DNA of 64,000 bases from Taeniopygia guttata. Taxonomy: Eukaryota > Chordata > Aves > Passeriformes > Estrildidae. A model generated the notes under the pieces. The model was not told the origin of the DNA. It did no database searches and saw only the letters and a program-made list of their open reading frames with translations. The DNA is taken from positions 3,472,001 to 3,536,000 of the forward strand of contig NC_133025.1 of assembly GCF_048771995.1 (NCBI RefSeq), given 5' to 3'. Position 1 is the first letter of the stretch. Every line of letters begins with the position of its first letter. This document shows positions 47,201-58,620 of this stretch, one piece after another. The position numbers and the translations under genes were made by a program.

Positions 47201-48043
47201 AAAAACAAAATTACTTGAAACTACTCAGGGGCACAAATAAATGGCTGCAAGAATACCAGAGAATTGAGCAACAGGGAAAGGACATGTTGTTTCCTTTAAG
47301 AATTCTTACTAGAAATGACGTCACTTAGATAGTTTGGATGTTTGTGAGCGCTACAGGACTTGGAAAGGGAAAGCAAATCGGAAAAACACTGGGAAGCTGA
47401 ACAATTTGTTTTGTTTTATGACTCCCTGGTCGTTTAATGAGGGAGCTATTACTCATGCGCTGTCACTGCACATCTAGAAAATTCCTCTGGGGTTAAAAAC
47501 TGGCAGGGAAAAGTAGTTTCCTAAAAAACACTGAATTAATGAGATAAAAACCCATTGCTCAGGAGTCCCTAACAGGAAGGGTCGGGGGAGGAGCTGTGCA
47601 GGGCTCACGGTGTGTTGGAAATCTCCGCAGGGATTTCGGAGAGCAGATAGAGCTGGCAGGGATTCAGGGAAGTGATGCAGCAGATATACTCAGCATCTGC
47701 CTTTTAGGATACAGAACTGTGGATTTGAGCAGAAAAAACCCACAAGTTCGATTGGGGCATTGTAGCCAATCCTTCTTCATTCCTTTGTATCTGAAAATAT
47801 CTGGGACTGAGGTGTTTAAAGAAAGAGGTTTTGTACCCATGGGCAATGATACAAAGCAATGTATTAATAATATTGACACATGAAGTGTTGTATTTAAGGA
47901 GAAGAAAAGTATTTGTGGTGTGGGCTTAATTATCCATTTTTAAATGATTTTTCATGGTTTTATAATGTGTATTCGTGTGGTCTGTCAGACTTCTGACTTC
48001 TTGCTTTGAGTCTGCATGGTTTTATAGATCTGTATGGTATTTT

Positions 48044-48063
48044 ACAGTGCAGTACAGTGCAGT
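48044..48063. repeat. 10-bp tandem duplication
   Basis: ACAGTGCAGT twice in exact tandem. Confidence 0.9.
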
Positions 48064-50705
48064 TTGCAATTTTACTTTAGTTATTTTAGCTGGTTAAGCC
48101 TATCTTGTCATAGCCACACAGGATACACATTATCCTCACCTTAACTGGACACCTGCTACAACTTTCATGGCCCTGAGGGCAGGATGAGGATTGTTCCAGT
48201 TAGATTTTGAAGAGAGCACAGTAAGCAGAGTGCTGCTCCAATCTAGAAATGCAAGGGAATATTCCTCACCAATCCCCTGACACAATTATTCCCTTGTAGC
48301 AGAAGTTACTGTAATTCATTTTGCCAAAAAAATGCTGATAAAGCAGAGGCTGTTAGGAGGGAAATCCATAAGGAGTCTGGAAAGTGTGATGTAAGGATTA
48401 GTAATAGAATTAGCAAGCTGCTGTAGCAGTTCTGCTACAGTTTGTCTTAAATTACAACACCTCAAAGATAATCATTGTCATTCCTTGACTCACTGCAGTG
48501 CTGTAGTCTGAATCAGTTTTGTTTTCTCTGTTCTGTCCTTTTAAGCACTTTCAAAATTCTTTTAATTATTCTCTTTTCATCAAGAATATCACCAAATTTT
48601 CCATGCAAATACAGAAGTAGTTCAGGACAGGTTGTGTATTTTAAGCTTCAGATCAAAATGATGCTTAGCTGTGTCTTGCTGTACATGCACCATACACCCT
48701 CTTTAGAAATATCCAGTGCTGAGCTTTAAAAGCTCATAGATGCCCAGTTTATTGTATCTGTGCTGGATTTTTGCCCTTGGGTGTGGAAGTCAACTGCCTG
48801 GGCCAGAATTAGGAAATAATTCCTACATGTGATGTGAAAAAAAAAGTCCAGAGCTCTGTTTCCACCAGAATGGGACAGAATGAGACTGAAAAGGCTGGGG
48901 GGACCCTTGAGGTGTTGAGAAGGTGGCAGGGGTATGGATGTCATGTAATTTTGGAATCAGAACAAGCACTGTAGAGAGAGACACACCAGAGGGACCTTGT
49001 TTGTGACACATTAGACAGGGATTTGGGCATCAGCTGCTCTGAGGTTGTGTGTGCCTGGTAGGGAGCACAGCAAAGCTCAGGTTTGGTGTGGAACAGCCTG
49101 TTGGGTACCAGGAGCCACACAAACGATGCAGAGACATGTTCAGCCTCACGTTTTTTATCTGTGCTGCTCCAGTTCTCCAGAGTGGTGTGAAACTGAAGGC
49201 TGAGCAGGCATGGAAAGGGGCTCTCCTGCTTTTCACGTGGTGCTTCAGTGTCCAGTGGAAGGTGGTGACCAGCAGGGCCTCTGTGCAGCCTTGTTCTCGA
49301 AAGGGCTCTGGTGTTGGCATGGATTTGGGTGGATTTCAGGCTCTTCCAGGGCACTTAGTGATGTTCAGGCTGGTTTTTTATTGCAGAAAAATGTAGGTGA
49401 GAAGCAGGTTCCCTCATGCCAGCTGGGACACACGCTGATGCCCCAGCAGCTACTGCATAGAAAGTTCTATCACTCCAGAGTCTAGGCACCTAAATCCTGC
49501 CAAAATCCAGGCAGAACTGAGACAGGCCCCGTGGCTGATGCCTGCAGACTTCCAGTCTCGTGGCAGGGGACACTGTGGACAGCCATGTGTCCCTGCCTGG
49601 TGCTGCATCACCCCTGAAACAGGACTGGCCTTCCCAGAGCTCCAGCCCGTGTGCCTTGCACTAACACAAGAAAAATTGTATGGCTTGTTACTGAAACCTA
49701 ACTTAATTTTGCTGTTAATGAAGCTGTAATTGCAGTCCATTACTGTGATCATGGCTCAGCTGATTTCCCATCCGGTGCTGTTTTCCCTCTGTGCTGGATG
49801 GATTGGTGAGGGTGAGAGGCAGATCTGACCTAAGTGGGGCTGCTCCCACCTTGGCACTGCTGCAGGTGCTGCCTGAGACCCCATCCCATCACCCATCCAG
49901 AGCTCTCCTCCCATCTCCTGCTTTACACGTGGTCTTTGGAGTGCAGATATGTTCAAGGGACTGTCAGGTTTTATATTTAAAGACTTTCCTCTTCTATTTT
50001 TTTTTTCCTAAAGCTTTACTCTGTCAAGGCCTGTGCAGCTGGCGTTACACAGCACATACTTTATTATCCCAGTCATCACTTCAACCATTTAATCCTTTTA
50101 ACCTTCACAGTGGCTACAGTAGGAATTATGGGGAGTGAATTTCCTCTTGAGTGAATTTCCTTGGCCACTGTTAAAACCACAAAGTAGTTCCATGAAAAAA
50201 GGGATCTCTTGGTGGAACTGTTTGCAAAGGACTGGAAGGGGTGAGAGAAATGAGAAGTCAGTGCAGCTGCAGGGAAGTGGCTGTGGGGACACCACCATGG
50301 GCTGGCAGCTGCCACATTCCTGCACCCAACATCCCAGACCTGTTCCAACCACAGAAAAGTTAATTCAGAACAGTCAGCCCTGCTAGGCAGGGAAAAGACC
50401 TTGCTGCCAGATGCTATTTGTGTTGTACATTATCTCCATAGGTTTTGCATCTGTCTTTCCTGCAGTTTTATTTTCTGCCTTCAAAATTCCCTTTTTCTCA
50501 TTGTGTCTAGTAATTGAATTTGCAAAATATTACAAAGTGACATTAGGATGTGCCTGTTAAGAGAGGAGAATAAATTAATTACATGCTGTGAACTAACTGA
50601 ACTCATTTAGTAATTAATGAATTAACTTCTGTCTACAAACAGGAGAACTTGAATGTTGGCAGAATAAACAGTGAAATCTGTCATTGACTGAATCACTGGT
50701 GTGGC

Positions 50706-50714
50706 GGGGGGGGG
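50706..50714. repeat. G(9) tract
   Basis: Nine G followed by TTGGGTTT. Confidence 0.8.
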
Positions 50715-52586
50715 TTGGGTTTATTTTTCCTTGGTTTAGTAATGGCCACATTTTTAGAATTAGGAAGTTATACCAGTGATTTGCAATTTAGGGTTCACCT
50801 CTGTGATTCCATCCTACACCACTTCCAGACTGACATCTGCCTCTTGAATTCATTGGAAACGTTGACGTTTCCAGTTGCTTTTTCTTAACCAAATATTAAC
50901 ACTAATTCTTCATCCTCCCTTTTTTATACTGGTCAAACTTTCGACAGCATCAATCATGTTTCCGTTTGAGATTCCATCCTGACTGGATGACTGTGATTTT
51001 GGGGGTTTTGTGGTCTTTCTTCATCATATTTTTAATGTGCACAGTGATGTTATGGTCTCTGTGTGCACATTCTGCATCTTCTCTCTTCCCAGATTTCCAT
51101 TGCAGTAATGGATTTGATTATTATTCAATGATATGATTATTCTCTCTCTCTCTGTAGTCAAGTTCCAGACCTGCACCTGTGTGCATCATTTTGTTTTCCT
51201 TCCAGGATGTTTGTGTGCCTTGTACACGTGGATTGATAGCAATCTGCTGCAGCTCAGCTCTGTGTCAACAGAAAGGAGCTTTCTCCCATGCCAACCCTCT
51301 GTAAATGCCACAAAAACACCTTCGTATTTAAGCCTCTATTTTAAAACTTGATCTTCCTATGATGCCTACAATAGAAAGGCTGTTAATCTGCCTTTATATC
51401 AGGTTTTATTGTCTTATTATACTTTCTTTTTTTTTTTTATGTCTCTGTTTCTTGCTTCAGGCAGTAAATAAGAAAACCAAGCTCATTCTATTCTGTTTTA
51501 TGTGATGCTTCTAGATCAGTGTGTCTTGATCTCTGTCCTGCTGCAGTGGTTTCCTTCCTTGGAAATCACTGGGAAGGTGAACACCTACTGCACAAACTGA
51601 GTTTCTCAGGTCCCAAAGAAAATCAGAACTTCATCCTTCTTTTAATGCTCCAGTTATGAGATGCTGACCTTGTTTGCAACTTCAAAAGGTGGAGCCAGTT
51701 GTGGGGAGGAAACTAAAAAGATTAGGAATAATTTGGATGTAGGTTACGTTTTCTGATGGACAGGGACATATTTTTCTAATGCAACTGAAGTTGTTTAATG
51801 GATGTTGCAGATCAAAGCAAAAACAAATTTATTTCCAGAATCCAGCAGCCCCTTTTCCCATCCCTTGCCTGGCTGTGTTCAATACATGGAGCATTATGTT
51901 ATCCTCTAATTAGCTCTGTAATTTCCATGGCGTGTGCCAGCATCAGTGTTTATTATTGAAGCACAGTGTCTGCTTTTATCCTCATGATGTGACTGTCCTG
52001 TCACAGAAGTCACATGCACAAACTAAAAGTAAAAGGGGTTCAGCAGTAAGGATCAGTAAATATTTTAACCTGTGCATGGTTGTGCAGATGTAATTGATTG
52101 AAGCACTGCCAAATGTTCACCAGTTGATCCAGGTGATCCTTGCTCAGCATTCAGTGAGGATCCCGCTCATCTCCTGGATCTTCCAGTCCCTAGCATGGCT
52201 AACAGGGCATTAAGCAATCCCTAAAATCTTTATTTTTACCAGAACTGGGTGACTTCTCTGCATTTCATGAGGGGAAGCTGAAGTGGAAATGCAAACACAC
52301 ATTTAAATAAACCATTTTATAAATTCCAGATGCTGATCTCAAGAGGGCATCTTGCATATGCCAGAAGAAGAACATGTTGTTTGAGGGAAAACCTGCCTAT
52401 AAATCTGTGCAAATGGAAAGGTAAATAATTTCTGTTTCCAGTACACTGATGGAGTAAGATCTCTGCACTGGTTATTTTTCCTGCTGTGAAGTATGTAGTA
52501 TATAAATTTATCTGGCATATGTATTTGTCACTGTGCAGCAGCAGAATGTAGCAAGTGAATATCTTTAAAAAATACTGATATCTGCT

Positions 52587-52690
52587 TCACAGAATCACAG
52601 AATAGTTTGGGTTGGAAGGGACCTTCAGGACCATCTAGTTCCAACCCTCTGCCATAGGAAGGAACACTTTCCACTCTCCCAGGCTGCTCA
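52587..52690 (-). mobile_element. CR1 LINE 3' fragment
   Basis: TTCACAGAATCACAGAATAG, TTTGGGTTGGAAGGGACCTT, CCAACCCTCTGCCATAGGAA, CACTTTCCACTCTCCCAGGC. About 104 bp, severely 5'-truncated, well preserved. Confidence 0.93.
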
Positions 52691-53009
52691 TTGCCTCATC
52701 TGGCTTCTTCAGCATAACAAGGAAGGGTTCTAAAGTGCTTTGTTTCACTCTGAAAATATTCCTGGCTTGTGTTTCAGGTTTTTTTTGCAGTGTCATATGT
52801 GATGGGAGGAGTACAGAATATTTGTCTTGCACTGCAAGGTCCTCTGCAGTGTGTTCCTGAGGCGTGGGAATTAAGCTGAGGTTAAAACTTGAAGTGGTCT
52901 GATTGAACTTCCTATCTTTCTTAATTGTTATCTTCTTTCTGTGTGATAATTTTAATTTCACTTCCTCTTGGGTAATCGTGGAGTAGTCTGAGTTTGTGTT
53001 ATATCAGAC

Positions 53010-53024
53010 AAAAAAAAAAAAAAA
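53010..53024. repeat. A(15) tract
   Basis: A run upstream of the exon-like segment at 53073. A similar A(18) run lies at 53978-53995 and an A(14) run at 56317-56330. Confidence 0.8.
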
Positions 53025-53072
53025 CTACAGACTAATAAAAGTTTTTGTGCTGTTTACTGTTATTTTTTAAAG

Positions 53073-53257
53073 ATACAGAAGAGCAGTTCCTTCCAGGTCA
53101 CTTCCCACGCTTTGACAGACAAAGTGCCACGATGATGTGTGGAGCAGCACAAATTAATCCAGTGCTGGAGATAAGCAGAGGGGCAGCTTTGAGAGCTCAC
53201 TTTGTAGGGACAGAAGTGGCTGTGATCCAGCTCATGGCACGAGGATACAAACAGCAG
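53073..53257 (+). other. Exon-like open segment
   Basis: The acceptor tract TTTTTGTGCTGTTTACTGTT leads into ATTTTTTAAAG at 53072. The segment stays open for about 61 codons (including FPRFDRQSATMMCGAAQINP) and reaches CAG|GTGTAG, a modest donor, two codons before a stop. The peptide has no recognised domain. A second smaller exon-like block follows (about 53339-53396, ending at AAAGCT|GTAAGTCAG). Neither stands without transcript evidence. Confidence 0.22.
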
Positions 53258-53399
53258 GTGTAGCTTTGGAGTGCTTCATGACAGGGGCATTTCTGCTCAG
53301 GGGTGGGATTACAGCTTCTATTGAAATTTATATAACAGCCACCGTGCCAGGGTGGTTGCTAAAAATGATGCTCATCGCTCTTACATCCCCAAAGCTGTA

Positions 53400-56300
53400 A
53401 GTCAGAAGAACTATTTTAAGCTGAAGAAATATTTTGGGGGTTTTTTTTAATTCTTAATGGCCATTGTTTTTCTCTCAGACCCCACTGAGATGATTTTAAA
53501 TGTGTCAGGCAGCGGTGGCAATGAAAGTATGTGTTTTTATAATGTAAGAATTGGACAATCAACAATGAGTTTTGTTGTGGGTGGCTGCTTCATTATCATG
53601 CCCTCATTATCATACCTAAGCAATCAACAGGAATTACTTTTTTTATTATGGCTGTCCTGTCCAGTTTCTAAAATACAACATCAGCTGCTTTTATCCAGCA
53701 AATGGTGATCCATTTGGGAAAAAAAACCCTCAGTATTTTCCTGCCTGTGCTGCCCCAAAGGTTGGTGTTTTGCAGAAGGAGCAGTCAGCTGCTATGGTGA
53801 TGGGCACAGGGTGGGAATGTGGACAGAAATAGAGGGAGGCTGAAGCCAGACTGTTCCTGCTTCCTTATGGTTTCAGTAGCCCTCTCTGAAGTGGATGGGG
53901 ACTGATTCCAAGGATTTCGCAGGTTATTTGTGGTTTTCTGCCTCAGATTCTCACAATTAGCACAAAATAATACTCAGAAAAAAAAAAAAAAAAAAGAGTG
54001 AGATTCTCAGATGGATAATGTTTGTACAGGATGTATGTAATTCCCTGCAGAGCAGCTTGTGCCCGTTGTGCTGGGATGTGGATGCACAGAAATCTCCCTC
54101 CTCCCATCCAGACTGAAGTCAGTTTTTGGTAATGCATAATTCATATCCTGAAGCCTTTGTCACAAAAACATCTTACTGCCTTTCCCCCAGCTCCATAAGC
54201 CTGCTTTTGTATTTTTAGGATTTCCTTCCCTTCTAATCCCCAAAATCAGCCTGATGAGGTTTCAAAACAGAGTTCAGAGTAAATCTGAGACAACCTTTAC
54301 GTCAAGGATGTTGCTCTGTGCAGCAGGTAATTCTCTGGCACCTGCTATTTATGGGTTTTGCCTCCACAAAGAATTACTTCCCTGTGGCACCACTGCCACA
54401 GTCAGTGCACAAGTGCACTGCAGCTCGAGGGATTCTACCAGGAGGTTTGGATCTATTTTGGATACATCTCACAAGAAATTCCCGCACACATATTTTGTTA
54501 TGAAACAAAGACCGCAATTCTTTTTTTCTTTTTTTTTTTGTGAATTTTTTGTGAGCTCTGATCCAAAATTATTCTTTCCATAGGGAGCATGGTGCCTGTA
54601 TTTAGTGATGGGTTAGTGGCACACCTCGATTGCCTGTTCTGACTGTGAGTGCCCTCACACAAGTACAGATTGTGAGGTGTCATAACGTGGTTAAAAAGTC
54701 TGTGTAAAAACCTGGAGGAAAAGAAAAAAATGATTCTCAAGTTGTGTTTTGATTCATCTCTTTGCAGAACAACACAATTCAAACAACTTCTGGTGTTTTC
54801 CTCTTCCAGATTCTGAGGACAATCCTGTCAGTAATGAATTGTTCCAGAAGTACACAAAGAAAGCTCTGCATGGTAGAGGCTGTTTTTCCTCAGGTACAAC
54901 ACATCCCTGTCCCTCCTTGGTACCTGTTGTTGCAAATACCATCAGGCCTTTCCTGCTCAAAGCTTTGAGGAGCTTTGAAAGTACAGAGATAAATGCGTGG
55001 TGTGCCTGCATAATGGGAAAATCGGATGTTTCACTAGTGGGAAATAATTGCTTTCATTTGAGGGCTCTTTGCCTGTTCCAGAGGAATGTTCCCCAGATCT
55101 CTTCACTTCGTAGCACTTCTAAGTGCAGCTAAACAAAGCACAGGAAGGAATGTGAAGTACTGTCATCAGTGTAGAAATCTTTTCAGCAATGGTTTGTCAT
55201 TATTTTTCTCCCAAATGATCCAAATGCTTTTTTTTTTTCCCCTTACTGTTTATATCAAGACACCACAGACCTTCTGATAACACTAAATTCCAGCTGTGGA
55301 GGCTTTGATTGTTTCTTGCACGTTGCTCATTTTAAGATGACAGAATTGTTCAGTGAGAGAAATTCAAATGGATAAATTCAGGCAAACAGTCCTGTGGGGA
55401 AGGTTGAGCTGTTTGTAAAAATCCAGTAAAAATTGAGTAAGAACCTCAGAGTTCAATGTATTGATTTTCTTGTGAAAGTTCAAGAACTGTGTTTCCTTGC
55501 AGGCTGAAACTCATCTCAGCTCCTCATGACCAGCTGAGCAAGAGAGATGGGATTTGATGCTATCCAAAGTGTAATTCCACAGTTCATGTCTTCTGCTAGT
55601 TCCAGCTTAATCAGCTTCTGCCCACTCTCAGCCATTCATTTCCAGCTCAGCAGCAATGCAGTGCCACCTCTTCCCTGACCATGTGGAAAACCAGATGACT
55701 GAAAATAACTCGGTCAAGAATAGAAACTCTTCATTTTTTTTGCTTTGTATTAGAATCATTTGAATGAATTTCGTGGCCCACAGGCAGATGTATTGGTGCT
55801 GCTGAAGGTGACAAGAAATGCAGCATCAGAGGCAGCAGTGAGCACTGTAGGGTGTCCCAGTGCTGTGTGATCTTGCTGTCAACAAAAATCTGCTCTGGGA
55901 CAATATCCTGAATGAAGGGCTTTCACTAACCACGGGATTATTTATTGAACTGCTGCTTTTCATTTATTTTATTAAGGAAGATTACCATCTTCTTGTTAGG
56001 GCAGGTTTATTTTTTTTACTTGAGGAGATAAACCATCTCTGTGAGAAGTCAGTCAGCTTTGTGGACAGCCATGAATGTCAATAAAGTCTTGGCAAACACA
56101 GTAGGTATTTATTCAGCATTGCAAATTAAAAACATTTTTCCTGCTTGTTTAGTGAAGGGAACAAAAAAAGACAAATTACAGAGCGGATGAGCTCTCTTGA
56201 TAGTTGGAATTCATTAAGCTGGTGGTGAAAACACTGGGGGATTGATGGTGCAGAAAAAGAAAAGATGAGGCAGCTTTTCCCCAATAGCTGTGGCTCAAGT

Positions 56301-58255
56301 TCAAGTTGAAAATGACAAAAAAAAAAAAAATCCCTTAAAGACATCTGTAACTGACTTTCACAATCCCAGTTTCTGTCTGGATAGACTGTTCTTTCTCACT
56401 GTAGTTAGTATTAATTGGTTTTTCAGTTGACAGATAATTTCTCAGTGGCTCCTCCGTCTCCATCATGCCATGGGGTGTCTGCAGCAGCTCATAAATGAGA
56501 TCCATGGCCAGACATTAAGTGGGAAGTTCACACAGACCCTTCCCATGGTACAGACAGAGCCTTTCTGCAGACTAGTCACTCTGTCATCTTCCCTCAGCTC
56601 CACATTTTATTATTATTTTTTTAAAAAGTATTTAAAAAGTTACAGTAAGTTAAGCAGTTTGTCAGATGTGATGTTCTCACAGGCCATTGTCTGCAGATTC
56701 CAGGCTGCCTCTGCCTTTCAGATGGATCGTAAAGCTGTCGTGAGTGCAGCTCTAACAAAATCCATTTACATGGCTCCTGTTATGGCAGGGCATGGAAAGG
56801 AAGCTGTAGGACTTATTTTTTAATGAATTTCCTGTACAGAATCATTAGTCCACCATGGAAGTCTTTCCAAGTCACACCCAGTGCAGCTCTGTCTGATTAT
56901 CCCTGATGAATGGGATAAAAAGCCCACCACAGACACTTGGAGTCACAGACAGTTTTCATGTCATTCCAAGTACAGGAATTCTGCACTTCATCATTAGAAG
57001 AGAGAGGGTTCCCTAGTAAGTGTTTAAATGCAGCTAAACCACCTGTAAATCACTAGAATTATTCAACAGCAAAACAAAGCCTTTGTAAACTTCATTCTTG
57101 CAGTGCTCTAATTGCAGACAAAACTTTACCCATTCAAGTGATCCCATCAATGTCAAATAAAAACATGAATTATGAAGCTTGTAAGATTAGAGCTTGAAGT
57201 CACTGACATGTCATTCCCATAATTTTCTCTGGAGAATTACAGAACACTTAATTTGTAACTGCAGAAACCTAAGTGTAATCAGACGCTCTTCCATCTACAG
57301 TTTTTATCTAAGTCATTGAATTCTGGATTTGTTCTTTCCTGTTTCCCAAGTTCTTACTTGTAAATGTGAAGACATTAACTGCCTTTCTTCTTCTTCCCTG
57401 TTCAACGAGGAAGTTGCCCTCAGCTCTTTGATCATTAAATCTGGGAAGGATGGAGCAGTCCAAGATTTGAAAATGTTTTAAAACTTCCAGCACCTAATTA
57501 GAAGGAGGCATCTTGCAGCAGCACAATAGCTCTCTCTCTGCAGTTCATTTGGTTTTCCAATTGAGAAATGACAGTTTACAGCCCTGGTGTGAGCGTGTTT
57601 CTCATTAGCCTGTTCTAGGAGCACGCAGAGTTACTGCAAGTTTTGAAAGATGCTTTCTTCAAAAGTGCAAATGATATTAAATGGCACAATTTGCTCTCTG
57701 GATAGCCACATGGAGAAGCTGTGGCCTGCAGCCATCCTAAGGCCAGTGGTAAAGGCAGAGCCAGGCAGCTGGACCTCAGCTTCAAATCCGTGGATGTCAT
57801 GGATGCAACTGCACGGAAAAGATGCTGCAGCAGGAATTCTTCTTGTCCAGGGGAGACAGTTGTGAATTGTCTGTGCTTTCCTCGTTTAACAGATGGATCT
57901 CAGGTTTCTTGTGCTTTTCTCATGAAGATTTTCTTGGAGAGGAGTGTGTTAGCTGTTCTGCTGACAGATACCCTCGTGAGAACTGTCCACACTGGCTTGA
58001 TTTCCCTCTTCAGGAGCTGGATTCCTGGTCTGAGCTGGCTGGGTTTGTTGTCCTTGGGGTAAATGAACACAGAGCTGCGTGTCAGAGAGTGATGAAACTC
58101 AAGGAATAGGTGTAACTCCTTTTTTTACATAGTTTTCTGCCCCCCTGAAGAGGAGATTGAGAATATTTGCCCATCCTCAGGACTCAGCAGATGGGTTCAT
58201 CTTGCTTGGTGGTTTAGGGTCTGGAATGCCAGTTCTACAAGGACTGGCTGAGGAT
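53400..58255. other. Non-coding
   Basis: Several A/T homopolymers and the second copy of the 19-bp word (54673-54691). A plus-strand frame of 127 codons at 54749-55132 has no splice or domain support. Confidence 0.45.
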
Positions 58256-58620
58256 TGAAAAGGAGACTCGGGGAAGTCCTTATTTGCCTGAAGACCAATA
58301 TTTACCTGAAAGGAGGTGGTGGTGAGGTGGGAATCAGCCTCTTCTCCCAGGTAACAAGTGACAGGAAATGGCAAACAGCCTCAAGTTTCACCAGCAGAGG
58401 TTCAGGCTGGACAGTAGGAAAAATTTCTTCACTGAAAGAGTGGTTAAGCATTGAAACAGGCTGAGAGCAGAGGTGGAGTCACCATCCCTGGAAGTGTTCA
58501 AAAAACAAGTGGACCTTGGCACTTCATTATACAGTTTAGTGAGAATGGTGGTATTAAATCAAAGGTTGGGCTCAATAATCTTGGAGGTCTTCTCCAACCT
58601 CAGTGATTCTGTGGTTCTAG
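58256..58620 (+). mobile_element. CR1 LINE 3' fragment, passerine-type tail
   Basis: About 365 bp, the longest CR1 piece here. Blocks in order: CTCGGGGAAGTCCTTATTTG, GGTGGGAATCAGCCTCTTCT, ACAGTAGGAAAAATTTCTTC, GGTGGAGTCACCATCCCTGG, GTTGGGCTCAATAATCTTGG, CTTCTCCAACCTCAGTGATT, CTGTGGTTCTAG. Same subfamily type as the copies at 44069 and 14318. The 5' part is more decayed than the 3' part. Confidence 0.94.

Larger units (their letters stand above)
45100..52586. other. Non-coding, CR1-free
   Basis: About 7.5 kb without recognised elements beyond the 10-bp duplication at 48044 and the G9 tract. A 137-codon minus-strand frame (48941-49354) and smaller ORFs lack supporting signals. Confidence 0.45.
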
